64,000 bases of DNA from assembly GCA_036734025.1 (NCBI GenBank), contig DAIMZI010000001.1:1-64000 (forward strand), read 5' to 3'. The notes beneath the pieces were generated by a model, which did not search any database, had not been told where the DNA came from, and saw only the letters and a program-made list of their open reading frames with translations. Made by a program: the position numbers and the translations under genes. Shown piece after piece: positions 24,501 to 34,151 of the stretch (positions are counted from its first letter, which is position 1; each line of letters opens with the position of its first letter). This DNA is from DAIMZI01 sp036734025. GTDB taxonomy: Bacteria > Pseudomonadota > Alphaproteobacteria > Rhizobiales > Rhodomicrobiaceae.

Positions 24501-25850
24501 ATGAACAAATCGAATTTGCGTGTGGCCGTCATCGGCTCCGGTGTGGCTGGGCTGAGCGCGTCTTGGCTCTTGTCCAGACGTCACCGTGTGAGCCTGTATG
24601 AAAAGGCGGATCGCTTTGGCGGCCACGCCAACACGGTGACGGTGGATGCGCCTGAAGGCGCAGTGCCGATCGACACGGGGTTCATTGTCTACAACACGGC
24701 CTGTTATGACAATCTGGTTGCCTGGTTCGACCGGCTGGGCGTCGAGACCGTGGGCACGAACATGTCGTTCGCGGTATCCCTGAACCAGGGCGCAATCGAA
24801 TATTCGAGCAATGGACTGACCGGCCTTGTCGGCACGCTGCAAAATGCCCGGCGGCCCAGCCATTGGCGCATGTTGCGCGATGCTCTTCTGTTCTTCGGCG
24901 ATGCGCGGCGCGATCTTGACGATCGCTCGCTGATGCACGTGCCGCTTGGGGAGTATCTGGAACAGCGCGGCTATGGACGCGGCTTCGTCGATCATCACAT
25001 TCTGCCGATGGCCTGCGCCATCTGGTCTACCCCCGAAGAGCATGTGCTCGAATTTCCCACAGCCGCATTCTTGCGTTTTTTCGCCAATCACGGCTTGCTG
25101 CGCGCATTTGCCCGGCCCAAATGGCGCACGGTTTGCGGGGGCAGCCAGTCCTACGTGCAAAAGGCGCTGGAAGGTCTGGCGGGCGAAGCCTTCTCATCGC
25201 GCGGGGTGCGGCATATCCTGCGCCAGCCCAGCGGCGTTATCGTCGAGGATGAAACTGGCATGCGCGAGCAGTATGATCATGTCGTGCTCGCAACCCATGC
25301 GGATCAGGCGTTGATGATGCTCGGCGATGCCGATGCAGAAGAGCGCGCAGTGCTTGGCTCATTCAGGTACGCAAGCAATCGCGCCATCCTACATACCGAT
25401 GCCGCGCTGATGCCGCGGCGCCGGCGCCTCTGGGCGAGCTGGAATTACATGTCGGGGGCCGATACGCAGGCCGGCATGCTGAGCGTAAGTTACTGGATGA
25501 ACCGGCTGCAGCCATTGGCGACGCGCCAGAATTACTTCGTCACGCTCAATCCATGGCGCGACATTGCGTCTGAACATGTGGTGCGCACTTTCGCCTATGA
25601 TCATCCAATGTTCGATGAACGAGCGATGGCAGCCCAATCGCGCATCTGGCCGATGCAGGGGCGCAGGAGAACCTGGTTCTGCGGCAGCTATGCCGGCTAC
25701 GGGTTTCACGAAGACGCCTTGCAGAGCGGTCTGGAAGTGGCTGAACGCCTCGGCGGGGTCAAGCGTCCATGGCAGCTCGCGTCCCCCTCCGATCGGCTGT
25801 CGCTCGATGACCTGCGGAGCGAGCCGGCATTGCTCGAGGCGGCGCAATGA
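24501..25850 (+). CDS. COG2907-type FAD-dependent amine oxidase-like protein
   Basis: A 449-residue flavoprotein of the NAD(P)-binding/amine oxidase group. The FAD motif VAVIGSGVAGLSASWLLS lies at residues 7-24, and the C-terminal FAD contact is FCGSYAGYGFHEDAL. In Rhodobacter and other bacteria this family travels with DUF1365 and a cyclopropane-fatty-acid-synthase-like gene in the RpoE/ChrR singlet-oxygen response. The substrate is unknown, probably a membrane lipid or fatty acid. The ATG at 24501 was chosen over GTG 24486. It overlaps DUF1365 in an ATGA junction. Confidence 0.9.
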   Translation: MNKSNLRVAVIGSGVAGLSASWLLSRRHRVSLYEKADRFGGHANTVTVDAPEGAVPIDTGFIVYNTACYDNLVAWFDRLGVETVGTNMSFAVSLNQGAIEYSSNGLTGLVGTLQNARRPSHWRMLRDALLFFGDARRDLDDRSLMHVPLGEYLEQRGYGRGFVDHHILPMACAIWSTPEEHVLEFPTAAFLRFFANHGLLRAFARPKWRTVCGGSQSYVQKALEGLAGEAFSSRGVRHILRQPSGVIVEDETGMREQYDHVVLATHADQALMMLGDADAEERAVLGSFRYASNRAILHTDAALMPRRRRLWASWNYMSGADTQAGMLSVSYWMNRLQPLATRQNYFVTLNPWRDIASEHVVRTFAYDHPMFDERAMAAQSRIWPMQGRRRTWFCGSYAGYGFHEDALQSGLEVAERLGGVKRPWQLASPSDRLSLDDLRSEPALLEAAQ

Positions 25851-26656
25851 GCCTGCCCAGCGCCGCCATCTACGCTGGCGAGGTCGTTCATCAGCGTCTG
25901 CGGCCAAGGCGCCATCACCTGCGCTATCGGGTGTTCTCGCTGCTGCTTGATCTGGACGCCCTGCCTCAGCTTGGCACCAAGCTGCGCCTGTTCAGCCATA
26001 ACCGGTTCAACCTGTTCAGCTTTCATGACCGCGATCACGGCGATGGATCGGAAATACGGCTCACCGCGCAGATCAGGACCGTGCTCATCGGTGCCGGGCT
26101 TGAGCGTTATGCGTCGCGCATCATGCTGCTCAGCTATCCGCGTGTGCTTGGTTATGTGTTCAATCCGCTCAGCGTCTATTACTGTCTGGACAACAGCGGC
26201 CAGATTGGCGCAGTCATCTACGAGGTCAACAACACTTACGGCCAGCGCAAGAGCTATGTCCTGCCCGTGACCGAGGATGGCCCCGCGATCCGGCAAGGAT
26301 GCGTCAAGACCTTGTCGGTGTCACCGTTCAACACCGGGCACGGCAGCTACAGTTTCCACCTGCTTGCACCGGGTGACAGACTTGGCGTTGGCGTGTTCCT
26401 GCGCGATGAGGCGGGAGCGCTGCTGCGGGCACATTTTGTCGGAGAGCGCCGCGCCATGAACGATATTGCGCTCTTGCGGCTGGCTCTTCATTATCCCCTG
26501 ATGACACTGAAGGTCATGGCCGCGATCCATTATGAAGCGTTGCGGCTCTGGCTCAAGGGCGTGCCGCTGAAGCGACGGGAATACGCGCCCGACTATTCGG
26601 TCGATGGTCCCGCCCCACCTGCCATTGAAGCGAGCATGAAGCATGTCCCGAAATAG
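25847..26656 (+). CDS. DUF1365 family protein
   Basis: A 269-residue soluble protein that begins MSLPSAAIYAGEVVHQRLRP, typical of DUF1365. Family motifs VNNTYGQRKSYVLP and FNPLSVYYC are present. Its function is unknown, but it is regularly encoded with COG2907 and cfa-like enzymes, and lipid modification is likely. It overlaps the gene before it by 4 bp and the one after it by 14 bp, so the three are translated as a set. Confidence 0.9.
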   Translation: MSLPSAAIYAGEVVHQRLRPRRHHLRYRVFSLLLDLDALPQLGTKLRLFSHNRFNLFSFHDRDHGDGSEIRLTAQIRTVLIGAGLERYASRIMLLSYPRVLGYVFNPLSVYYCLDNSGQIGAVIYEVNNTYGQRKSYVLPVTEDGPAIRQGCVKTLSVSPFNTGHGSYSFHLLAPGDRLGVGVFLRDEAGALLRAHFVGERRAMNDIALLRLALHYPLMTLKVMAAIHYEALRLWLKGVPLKRREYAPDYSVDGPAPPAIEASMKHVPK

Positions 26657-27869
26657 TCCCCAGCAGACTTTGTCAGACGATCCCGACCGTCTTGTTTCCC
26701 GGTTGATCTTTGCGGTATGTGCCCGCGCCCTGCGCCATATTCGCCGCGGAAGTGTGGAACTGGTGCTGCCTTGGGATGATCGTCGTACGTTCGGCACGAT
26801 CGGCAGCGGGCCTCATGCCATCGTGCGGGTGCGCAATGCTGGCCTGTTCTGGAAATCGCTGCGCCGCGGCACGGTCGGCTTTGCCGAGAGCTATATCGAC
26901 GGTGATTTCGACACCCCCAATCTGGCCGATGTCTTCGCGTTTTTCCTCGACAACAAGCCGGATCTGAAAAAGGGTGGACATGGCTGGTTCCGGGTGCGGC
27001 GCCACGACCGGAGTTTTCACGGTGCGCGTGACAATTCTCTAGACGGTGCAAGGCTGAACATTGCCGAGCATTATGATCTCGGCAACGCCTTTTATGCGCT
27101 GTGGCTCGATGAGACCATGACCTATTCGAGCGCCTGGTTCACCGAGCCCGGCCAGTCGCTGACGTCCGCACAGCACCACAAGTATGAGCGCGTGCTGAAA
27201 GCCCTTGGCGAGAATGCGCGCGGGCGAGTGCTGGAAATCGGCTGCGGATGGGGCGGGTTTGCCGAGCATGCCGGGCGTGCCGGTGTGCAGCTTGACGCTA
27301 TCACGATATCTCGCGAGCAGTTGCGATATACGCAGGAGCGCATGCGGGCCTCAGGGCTGAGCGGACAGGTCAGCGTGCACGAGCAGGATTATCGCCAGAC
27401 CGCCGGCATTTATGATGGAATAGTATCCATCGAGATGATCGAAGCGGTGGGTGAGCCCTATTGGCCGCGTTACTTCAAGACCATCTATGATCGGCTGCGG
27501 CGCGGCGGCAGTGCGGTCATTCAGTCGATCACCATCTCCGACGATTTCTTCGATACGTATCGCCGCCAGGTTGATTTCATTCAGCGTTACATTTTCCCGG
27601 GCGGCATGCTGCCGAGCCCGTCGATCATCAAGCGCGAGGCCGAAAATGCGGGTCTGCGGCTTGAAGATGTCGAAAGGTTCGGCGACAGCTATGCGCGCAC
27701 ACTGTGGGCATGGCGAAATCGCTTTCATGCCAATTGGCCAGCCATTCGCGAACTCGGATTCGATGAACGGTTCCGCCGTTTGTGGGATTATTACCTGACC
27801 TATTGCGCTGTCGGCTTTGAGCGCGGCACGATCGATGTCGGACTATACCGTCTGAGCAAGCCGACTTGA
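26643..27869 (+). CDS. Cyclopropane-fatty-acid-synthase-like methyltransferase
   Basis: A 408-residue SAM-dependent methyltransferase of the CFA family. The SAM-binding motif VLEIGCGWGGFAEHAG lies near residue 199, followed by family elements EQDYRQ and SIEMIEAVGEPYWPRYF. The FIQRYIFPGGMLPS motif is also family-typical. It should alter unsaturated phospholipid acyl chains, for instance to cyclopropane or furan fatty acids. It is the last gene of the three-gene operon that starts with a candidate RpoE promoter, and it ends 58 bp from the convergent SDR gene. Confidence 0.92.
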   Translation: MSRNSPQQTLSDDPDRLVSRLIFAVCARALRHIRRGSVELVLPWDDRRTFGTIGSGPHAIVRVRNAGLFWKSLRRGTVGFAESYIDGDFDTPNLADVFAFFLDNKPDLKKGGHGWFRVRRHDRSFHGARDNSLDGARLNIAEHYDLGNAFYALWLDETMTYSSAWFTEPGQSLTSAQHHKYERVLKALGENARGRVLEIGCGWGGFAEHAGRAGVQLDAITISREQLRYTQERMRASGLSGQVSVHEQDYRQTAGIYDGIVSIEMIEAVGEPYWPRYFKTIYDRLRRGGSAVIQSITISDDFFDTYRRQVDFIQRYIFPGGMLPSPSIIKREAENAGLRLEDVERFGDSYARTLWAWRNRFHANWPAIRELGFDERFRRLWDYYLTYCAVGFERGTIDVGLYRLSKPT

Positions 27870-27927
27870 GCGGTGCAAACGCCGTCGGGGTCTCGGGCGC
27901 GCCGAGGCGGTTTCCCGCAGGACCGGC

Positions 27928-28731
27928 TCAATCAGCGGCCTGGGCTGCGCGTGTATCCTCGATGCGCTTTTCGATCATCTTGCGCGATATCCAGAAATAA
28001 AGTCCGGAGGGAAGACGGCGGAAAAGCTTCAGCGCAGTCACGAGCTGCCAGGGGAAGGCAATTTCGAACCGGCCGATCTCCAGGCCGGCGACGATGCGGC
28101 TCGCGGCTTCTTCGGGCTGCATGATGAATGGCATCTCAAAATCGTTGATGCTGGTCATCGGCGTTTCGACGAAACCCGGATTGATGAGGCTCACCTGAAC
28201 GCCATAACGCGCAAGGTCGGGCTTTAGTGATTCCGCAAAACTGATCAGGGCGGCCTTCGTCGGACCATAGGCAAGCGACTGGGGTAGCCCGCAATAGCCG
28301 GCGACGGATGACACAAGTGCCATGTGTCCGCGCCCGCGCTCCTTCATGCGCCCGATGAGCGCGCCAACACAATTTATCGTGCCGGTATAATTGACGTTGA
28401 TGCTCCGGTGAATTGCCGAGAGGTCGAATTCATCCACCCCCATTGGCGCCCAGAAGCCGGCGTTCAGCACGGCGAGGTCGATCGGGCCAAGCCTGTCTTC
28501 AATTTCGCTAACCGTTTGGGCGATGCCTGCCTGATCGGTGATGTCTGCCGGGAAGGCGTATATGTTCTCTTCCATGAGGGCGATGGCCTCCAGCGCATCT
28601 GCCGAGCGTGCGCTGATGGCCACTTTCACCCCACGCCGCGCGAGAAGGGTCGCTGTGGCCTTGCCGATACCACTGCTGCCCCCCGTCACCCAGGCCACCT
28701 GCCAGGGAACATCTGTCGAGCCTCGCGCCAT
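27928..28731 (-). CDS. Short-chain dehydrogenase/reductase in the rpoE-chrR operon
   Basis: A 267-residue classical SDR. It has the Rossmann motif WVTGGSSGIGKATA near residue 14, NAGFWAP, the catalytic Ser in VSSVAGYCGLPQS, and YGPTKAAL with Tyr and Lys. The C-terminus is hydrophobic and could sit at the membrane. The start codon is 4 bp past the chrR stop, so it belongs to the rpoE-chrR transcript. Substrate unknown. An SDR in this location is also found in related singlet-oxygen regulons, as I recall. Confidence 0.88.
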   Translation of the reverse strand: MARGSTDVPWQVAWVTGGSSGIGKATATLLARRGVKVAISARSADALEAIALMEENIYAFPADITDQAGIAQTVSEIEDRLGPIDLAVLNAGFWAPMGVDEFDLSAIHRSINVNYTGTINCVGALIGRMKERGRGHMALVSSVAGYCGLPQSLAYGPTKAALISFAESLKPDLARYGVQVSLINPGFVETPMTSINDFEMPFIMQPEEAASRIVAGLEIGRFEIAFPWQLVTALKLFRRLPSGLYFWISRKMIEKRIEDTRAAQAAD

Positions 28732-28735
28732 GCCC

Positions 28736-29407
28736 CTACATGCCCAGCAAAGGCTGCATGATCCGGGAGATGACGCTCTTGAACTGGGCGGGCTTCTCGG
28801 TCGCAACCAGACAGATGCATTCCCCGCTCTTGTCGACGCGAGGTTCATGCTCTGCGTTTTCGTCCAGATCGGCCACATCGCCAACGGCGAAGCGTCCATA
28901 GCGGTCGTGATAGGCGCCGCGCAGGATCAAGGTGAGTTCAGGTCCGCCATGGCCATGGTCAGGCAAGCGGGTACCCGCCTTGATTTTCAAAAGTCGCAAT
29001 TCGCCGCTGCTTTCAGGCGTCATCGCGACCACATGCTGGCGCATGCCCGGCCCCAGCCACGACCATTTGATATCATCAAGTGGCTTGTCTATGAAGCGGC
29101 GCAGCGGGCGCGGCACTTCGTTCGGACCGGCGTTGGCAACGGTGCTGAGGCTGCGGCGCAGGGGAAAACTGCGCACATTGTCATCGCTGAAGCCGCTTAC
29201 CAGCCGGTCGCGCAGACCCTTGCTGATGGGCACCGGCTCGATCGAGGCAAGCATGGCGCCACCTATCATGTCGAAGGCGCGCAAACGCTTGCAGCAAGTC
29301 GGACACAAGTCCAGGTGGCTGGCAACGACCGCTGCCAGAGCATCGCTGAGAGCGCCCGCCGAATAGCTCATCAGCGTCGCATCATCAAGATGATGCGTAA
29401 TATTCAT
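28736..29407 (-). CDS. chrR: Zinc anti-sigma factor ChrR
   Basis: A 223-residue two-domain protein. The N-terminal anti-sigma domain has His6, His31, Cys35 and Cys38 (HLDLCPTCC), the same positions as the zinc ligands of Rhodobacter ChrR. The C-terminal cupin has His151/His153, Glu157 and His187 (DHGHGGPELT, ENAEHEP), which bind a second zinc and sense singlet oxygen in the model protein. It should hold RpoE inactive until photo-oxidative stress. It overlaps rpoE by 4 bp. Confidence 0.94.
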   Translation of the reverse strand: MNITHHLDDATLMSYSAGALSDALAAVVASHLDLCPTCCKRLRAFDMIGGAMLASIEPVPISKGLRDRLVSGFSDDNVRSFPLRRSLSTVANAGPNEVPRPLRRFIDKPLDDIKWSWLGPGMRQHVVAMTPESSGELRLLKIKAGTRLPDHGHGGPELTLILRGAYHDRYGRFAVGDVADLDENAEHEPRVDKSGECICLVATEKPAQFKSVISRIMQPLLGM

Positions 29408-30003
29408 TCCAGTTCTCCCACCTGCTCTTTAAGCTTCCCATACGCCAGACGCATTCTCGATTTCACGGTGCCAAGCGGTACGTTGATGCGCTCGGCGATC
29501 TCGGTATGCGTCAGCCCCTCGATATACGATAGCCTGATTACCTCATATTGCTCTGGCGTCAGCTTTTCCAGCGCTGCCGTCACATATTGGCGCTGCTGCT
29601 CGCGGTGCAGCGCGTCATGCGGGCTTTCCTCATCGCTTGGCGTCTCTTCGACTTCTGCATCCAGATCCTGCCAGATGACCTGCCGGCGCAGCCGATCGAT
29701 ACGCAGATTGCGCGCAATCGTGAACACCCAGGTGGAAAAGCTGCCTTTGCCCTCGACGAACAGATGCGCCTTGCGCCAGACCGAGAGCATCGTTTCCTGT
29801 ACGATCTCTTCAGCCGTCTCCGGATCCGCACCCTGGCGCATGAGCATGGCCTTGATGCGCGGGCTGAAGGTCAGGAACAGTTCCTGAAACGCGTCGACGT
29901 CGCGACTGCGGGCCACCTTGTGAATGAGATCGGTCATGTGAACCTTGCTGAGCGCTGCGATGGTCGCAGCCGCTCCGTCAACTACCGGTATCAACCTGGT
30001 CAT
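29404..30003 (-). CDS. rpoE: ECF sigma factor RpoE (ChrR-partner type)
   Basis: A 199-residue group 4 sigma factor. Region 2 lies about residues 35-95 (QELFLTFSPRIKAML to FTIARNLRIDRLRR) and region 4 about residues 140-190 (LTPEQYEVIRLSYIEGLTHTEIAERI and GTVKSRMRLAYGKL). AGGAGG lies 5 bp before the ATG at 30003. A second ATG at 29937 (MTDLIHKV) would give the length of Rhodobacter RpoE and cannot be excluded. It should bind the two TGA-type promoters in this window and turn on the COG2907 operon and its own operon. Confidence 0.93.
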   Translation of the reverse strand: MTRLIPVVDGAAATIAALSKVHMTDLIHKVARSRDVDAFQELFLTFSPRIKAMLMRQGADPETAEEIVQETMLSVWRKAHLFVEGKGSFSTWVFTIARNLRIDRLRRQVIWQDLDAEVEETPSDEESPHDALHREQQRQYVTAALEKLTPEQYEVIRLSYIEGLTHTEIAERINVPLGTVKSRMRLAYGKLKEQVGELE

Positions 30004-30023
30004 CCACACCTCCTGTCGTAGCA

Positions 30024-30053
30024 AGCTTACGTGGACGGGGCGGGTGTGGTTCA
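30024..30053 (-). promoter_or_regulatory. Candidate autoregulatory RpoE promoter
   Basis: On the minus strand TGAACC (30053-30048) is followed after 18 bp by TAAGCTT (30029-30023). This matches the spacing and -10 of the candidate promoter at 24447-24477. The leader to the ATG at 30003 would be about 14 nt, which is short, and would be longer if translation starts at 29937. Confidence 0.5.
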
Positions 30054-30300
30054 TATGATCCCTGATGATGAATCCAGGGCGTCATGTTCGCGCACCAGGC
30101 CGAAGCGGAAACTTCTAAACTGCCTTGAGGTTATCACGTCGAGGCGATGCGGTGAAATGCGTTCTCGTGCGACGTTTTGCAAGCCGGAAAAGACCCGCGC
30201 GGGCCAGGCGTTGGCCGGGTGTGCCGAACAGCTCTCATATTGGCGGCATGCTGTCTCTTGCGGGCGCAAGACAGTGCCGACCGGCGCCGGCGAGACTGGA

Positions 30301-32091
30301 TCAGCCGCCCGGCCGGGCGGCCTGTGTACCGGGCGCACCGCTGATGGTGGCGTCGCTGCCGAGGCTCGGCAGTCTTGTCTTCAGCGCGATGATGCGCTGG
30401 TAGGACTGTTCAAGCCGCTCACGGCTCAAAGTGCCGTTTTCCACCGCATTCAGGATCACGGACGCGACCTGATCCTGCAGATCAGCGCGGTAGGGGGAGA
30501 TGTTGGTGATCAGCAATATGTCGTTGCCGGCCTGCACCGCGCGCAGGACATTCTCGGCGAACTTGCCTGTGCGGCGTACGCCTGCCATGTCGAGATCATC
30601 GGTGATGACCACACCGTCATAGCCCATCCGCTCGCGCAGGACGGTGGAAATCGCCTTGGCGGAAAGCGAAGCGGGAAGTCCGGGCCGGTCGGAGAAGTTC
30701 GGATGATAGAGATGGCCGGTCATCACCATGTCGACGAGCTTGGTGCCGATAAGTTCGCTGTAGGGGCCCAGTTCGGCATCGCTCCAGCTCTGCGAGAGAT
30801 CGGGCAGGGTGGTGTGGCTGTCCTCGGTGCTGCTGCCATGGCCGGGGAAGTGCTTTACCGCGGTCAGGACGCCGCTGTCATGATGAGCGAAAATGAAGGC
30901 GCGTGCGAACGACGCGACATGACGGGGATCGGCGCCATAGCTGCGCCGCAGCCGCGCGATGATCGGGTTTTGCGGGTTCAGTTCCAGATCGAGGACAGGT
31001 CCGAAATTGATGTTGAAACCGTGTTTGCGCAATTCGAGCGCGAGACTGCGATAGGCCGCATAAGCTGCTTCTGGATCATTCTGAACGCCAAGACGCGCAG
31101 CCGATGGGTGGGTTTCAAATCCCTTCGTGCGCTCCAGTCGCTGGACATAGCCGCCCTCCTGATCAACACCGATGAGTACGGCAGGCTGGCCCTTGCCGGC
31201 TTCGGCGAACAATTTGGTAAGGCTCAAGACCTGTTGCGGCGACGTGATATTGTGGCTCATGAAAATGACGCCGCCGATCTTGCCGTCACGCAACTGCTCG
31301 GCGACGAGCCTGACGCCTTCATCGCGCGGCGTCTGACCTTCGAAACCGACGATCAGCATCTGGCCGATCATCTGCTCAAGGGCTGGCCCCGGCGCGGCAG
31401 GGGACTGGGTGCGCACAGGCGCAGACGTTGTAGCGGGCTGGTCTGTTGATGCGGTGTGCTCTTGCGGTTGCGGCTCGGCGTCGGCTTGCGGCTGCGCCGC
31501 ATCAGGGGTGGTGCTGGCGCTCGGGCGCCTATCGTCCGGCGCAAGTGCGGCGGTTTCTTCGCCTGCGGTTTCTTCGCCTGGGGTTTCTTCAGCCCCGGCT
31601 TCCTCGACCGGGCCCGGCGCGGTGCGCTCTGCCGGCGGCTCGGCAATGGCGGCCAGGTCACGGGCGTCGGGATCGCGGGTTTCCATGCCGCCTGGTTCAG
31701 CGTCCCGGAGCTCTGTAGCAGCGGCAACGGATGCCGGGGGCTCGCCGCGCGCTTCGGGCAGCGGGGGCGGCGGCATGACTTGCAAGGCGCGTGCTCTGGG
31801 TGCGCGCTCTCCCAGATATGGTTCGCGCCTGTCGAAATCGCGCTCCCTCGCAGGGCGGGTACGGCGCCAATCCCGATTGTCTTCTTCGTCCCATTCATCA
31901 TCGCGCCAATCGTCGCGCTCATGGCGCCGCTCACCCAGATGGCTAGGGCCAGGCGCTTCGAGGATACTATCAATGAGGGGGTTGCCAGTGCGCGCAACCG
32001 AGCCTTGCGCCAGTACCGGCTGGCACAAGCCGGCAAGCACCAACCCGGTCGCCAGCGCGAGTGCTGACAGGAAAGTTTGGCGACCGCCCAT
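30301..32091 (-). CDS. Glycoside hydrolase family 3 beta-N-acetylhexosaminidase-like protein with a long linker
   Basis: A 596-residue exported enzyme. A signal peptide (TFLSALALATGLVLAGLCQPVLA) is followed by about 210 residues of low complexity: first Arg/Asp-rich (ERRHERDDWRDDEWDEED), then Pro/Glu/Ala-rich with EETPGEETAGEE repeats. The GH3 domain fills the last 340 residues, with KHFPGHGSSTEDSH (acid-base and substrate loop) and ITDDLDMAGV (nucleophile Asp). NagZ is normally cytoplasmic, so an exported, linker-bearing form suggests action on peptidoglycan or chitin-like glycans outside. GGGAG 7 bp before ATG 32091 sets the start. Confidence 0.88.
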   Translation of the reverse strand: MGGRQTFLSALALATGLVLAGLCQPVLAQGSVARTGNPLIDSILEAPGPSHLGERRHERDDWRDDEWDEEDNRDWRRTRPARERDFDRREPYLGERAPRARALQVMPPPPLPEARGEPPASVAAATELRDAEPGGMETRDPDARDLAAIAEPPAERTAPGPVEEAGAEETPGEETAGEETAALAPDDRRPSASTTPDAAQPQADAEPQPQEHTASTDQPATTSAPVRTQSPAAPGPALEQMIGQMLIVGFEGQTPRDEGVRLVAEQLRDGKIGGVIFMSHNITSPQQVLSLTKLFAEAGKGQPAVLIGVDQEGGYVQRLERTKGFETHPSAARLGVQNDPEAAYAAYRSLALELRKHGFNINFGPVLDLELNPQNPIIARLRRSYGADPRHVASFARAFIFAHHDSGVLTAVKHFPGHGSSTEDSHTTLPDLSQSWSDAELGPYSELIGTKLVDMVMTGHLYHPNFSDRPGLPASLSAKAISTVLRERMGYDGVVITDDLDMAGVRRTGKFAENVLRAVQAGNDILLITNISPYRADLQDQVASVILNAVENGTLSRERLEQSYQRIIALKTRLPSLGSDATISGAPGTQAARPGG

Positions 32092-32402
32092 TCGCAAGCT
32101 CCCACCGTTCAACGCCCCGAGCATCAGGCGCAATTCAGATAATGTTACGTCAATATGTATTGTTTCCCGTCGCATGCCAGTCAAGTTTGTCTGTTTATTG
32201 ACGAAGCAGGAGCGAAGCGGCACTGTGGCCGAAGAAAGTTTGCGTGACCAACACAGGTCTGCCGAATTCAGGCGTGAAGTCAGTTTGGAACAGGCGAAAC
32301 AGGATTGAGCGTGAGACGGCCATGAAGGCGATGAGCAACGAAAGCGCGCCGTGCACTGGTCCGGCCCGGGTAGGGACCAAGCTTCATCAGATCGAAGAAC
32401 GC
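32092..32402. other. Divergent intergenic region, GH3 and TPR genes
   Basis: About 310 bp between two diverging genes. It holds an AT-rich patch near 32138-32165 that may contain promoter elements. No conserved site or small gene is recognised with confidence. The start of the TPR gene might be moved upstream to 32322. Confidence 0.4.
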
Positions 32403-34151
32403 ATGATTGCCGCGCGCTGCTCGGGCCTGCTCGGGCTTGTCGCAGGTGCCGGGGCGTTGGCATCAGTCTTCCTGATTGGCGCGGCGCCGGCCAATGCCAC
32501 GCTCGATCAGGCTGTCTTGCGGACTCAGGAGGGCGTCAGCGCGCTGTTGCGGGGCAATTTCGAGCGCGCCATCGACGCTTATGACCGAGCGCTCGCCGAT
32601 ACCAATCTTCCGCCGGGCCGTCAGGCAAGCCTTTATAATGATCGCGGCGTGGCCAAATGGCGGCTGAAACGCTATGACGAGGCGCTCGCGGATTTCGGCA
32701 AGGCCATCGAACTCGATCCGGATTATTCACCGGCATACAACAATCGCGGCAATGTCCATATGGAATTGCAACGCTATGAAGACGCCATACGTGACTTCAC
32801 CAGCGCGATCGAGCTGGCGCCTGCCTACGGAGCGGCATACAATAACCGCGCCAACGCGCTGCTGGCGCTGGGGCGGATCGTCGAAGCCGAGGATGATTTC
32901 CGCCGTGCTGTCGAACTGATGCCGACGAGCGCGGTGCCGCTCAATGGCAAGGGCCGCGCTTCGGGCTTGCGCGAGCGTCCTTTTCAGGGCCTGCGTTATC
33001 TGTCGCGCGCAATCTTGCTGAACCAGAATTATCCAGCAGCCTATCACAACAGAGCCAGGCTTTACATGAGCCTTGCGCGCTATGACGAGGCCCGCAGCGA
33101 TCTGGATCAGACGCTTTCAGTGAGCGAGGATGCAGCCCTGCTTACCTTGCGCGCGCGAACCCACGCGGCGCTCGGCAAGGACAAGACCGCGATCGAGGAC
33201 TTCAACAAAGCCATCGAGCTGGACGATCAGAATGCGGAGGCTTTCGCCGGGCGCGGGGCAGCGCTGGAGCGCGAAGGCAAGACCGAAGACGCGCTTGCTG
33301 ATTGTGAACGCGCCGTCGCGCTCAATCCTGATCTGGTTCCCGCGCTGATCTGTCGGGCGCGGATATTCCAGGCGCTGGGTCAGCCCGAGCGCGTCATCGT
33401 CGATCTGAGCCGGGCCATGGAACTGGAACCCGATAATGTCGATGCCTTCCTGCTGCGCGCCCGGATGGCGGAAAACGCGGCTGATTTCGAGGCGGCCATC
33501 GCCGATTACAAGGCGGCGATTGAACGCGACCCGTTCAACGACGAGGCGCGCGACGCGCTGGACCGGTTGAGCGAAAAATTCGAAACGGCTGTCGAAGTGC
33601 CCATGCCGGTGATCGGCGAGGCAGAATTCGGGTGGCGGATCGTGCGCATCAGGGGCGACCAGTTTGCCGCCATCAGTGATGAATATCCCAAACTTCGAGT
33701 GCGACTGGAAATGTATGGCGCCGGCGAGCCGCGCTTGCTGGACTGGACACTGCTCACCGAGACCCTGCGGGGCTTTGGCCTGTTGCGCTACGCCGCCGGC
33801 TCGCCTGGCACTGGAGTGAGCGGCGGGGACGAGGCAGCGCTTGAATATGTCGCTATCCTCGATTTGCGCAACGACAAGGTGGTTTCAATCGAACCCTTCG
33901 TTGTGGGCACAAGACGGGCTGTCTGGGAATGGGGCCGGTACAATGTCACAGTGACCGATGCCGACGGAGTGCCGAGCGCTCTGCAACTGCGCGAGGAGCC
34001 AAGCGCAGTCGCGCGCCAGCCCGAGCCGCGCCGGCTTGAAGACGAGCGCTGGAGCTATGATGAATGGCGGCGCGACACGCGGGAATGGCGCCCGCGCGAT
34101 CGCCAGCGCCCCCGCCGCGGGCCGACGCTTTTTGATTGGCTGTTCCGATGA
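32403..34151 (+). CDS. Exported tetratricopeptide-repeat protein
   Basis: A protein of about 582 residues with a signal peptide (LLGLVAGAGALASVFLIGAAPANA) and ten or so TPR units, for example YNDRGVAKWRLKRYDEALAD and YNNRGNVHMELQRYEDAIRD. The repeats stop near residue 400. A non-TPR domain of about 130 residues follows, then an Arg/Trp/Asp-rich tail. TPRs mediate protein contacts, so it may assemble an envelope complex with the adjacent esterase. The ATG at 32403 gives a clean signal peptide, while 32322 is an alternative. It overlaps the next gene in ATGA. Confidence 0.85.
   Translation: MIAARCSGLLGLVAGAGALASVFLIGAAPANATLDQAVLRTQEGVSALLRGNFERAIDAYDRALADTNLPPGRQASLYNDRGVAKWRLKRYDEALADFGKAIELDPDYSPAYNNRGNVHMELQRYEDAIRDFTSAIELAPAYGAAYNNRANALLALGRIVEAEDDFRRAVELMPTSAVPLNGKGRASGLRERPFQGLRYLSRAILLNQNYPAAYHNRARLYMSLARYDEARSDLDQTLSVSEDAALLTLRARTHAALGKDKTAIEDFNKAIELDDQNAEAFAGRGAALEREGKTEDALADCERAVALNPDLVPALICRARIFQALGQPERVIVDLSRAMELEPDNVDAFLLRARMAENAADFEAAIADYKAAIERDPFNDEARDALDRLSEKFETAVEVPMPVIGEAEFGWRIVRIRGDQFAAISDEYPKLRVRLEMYGAGEPRLLDWTLLTETLRGFGLLRYAAGSPGTGVSGGDEAALEYVAILDLRNDKVVSIEPFVVGTRRAVWEWGRYNVTVTDADGVPSALQLREEPSAVARQPEPRRLEDERWSYDEWRRDTREWRPRDRQRPRRGPTLFDWLFR

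Noticed and set aside
30301..32463. 720-residue GH3 start
   Set aside because: No ribosome-binding site and no signal peptide at the far upstream start. ATG 32091 has both.
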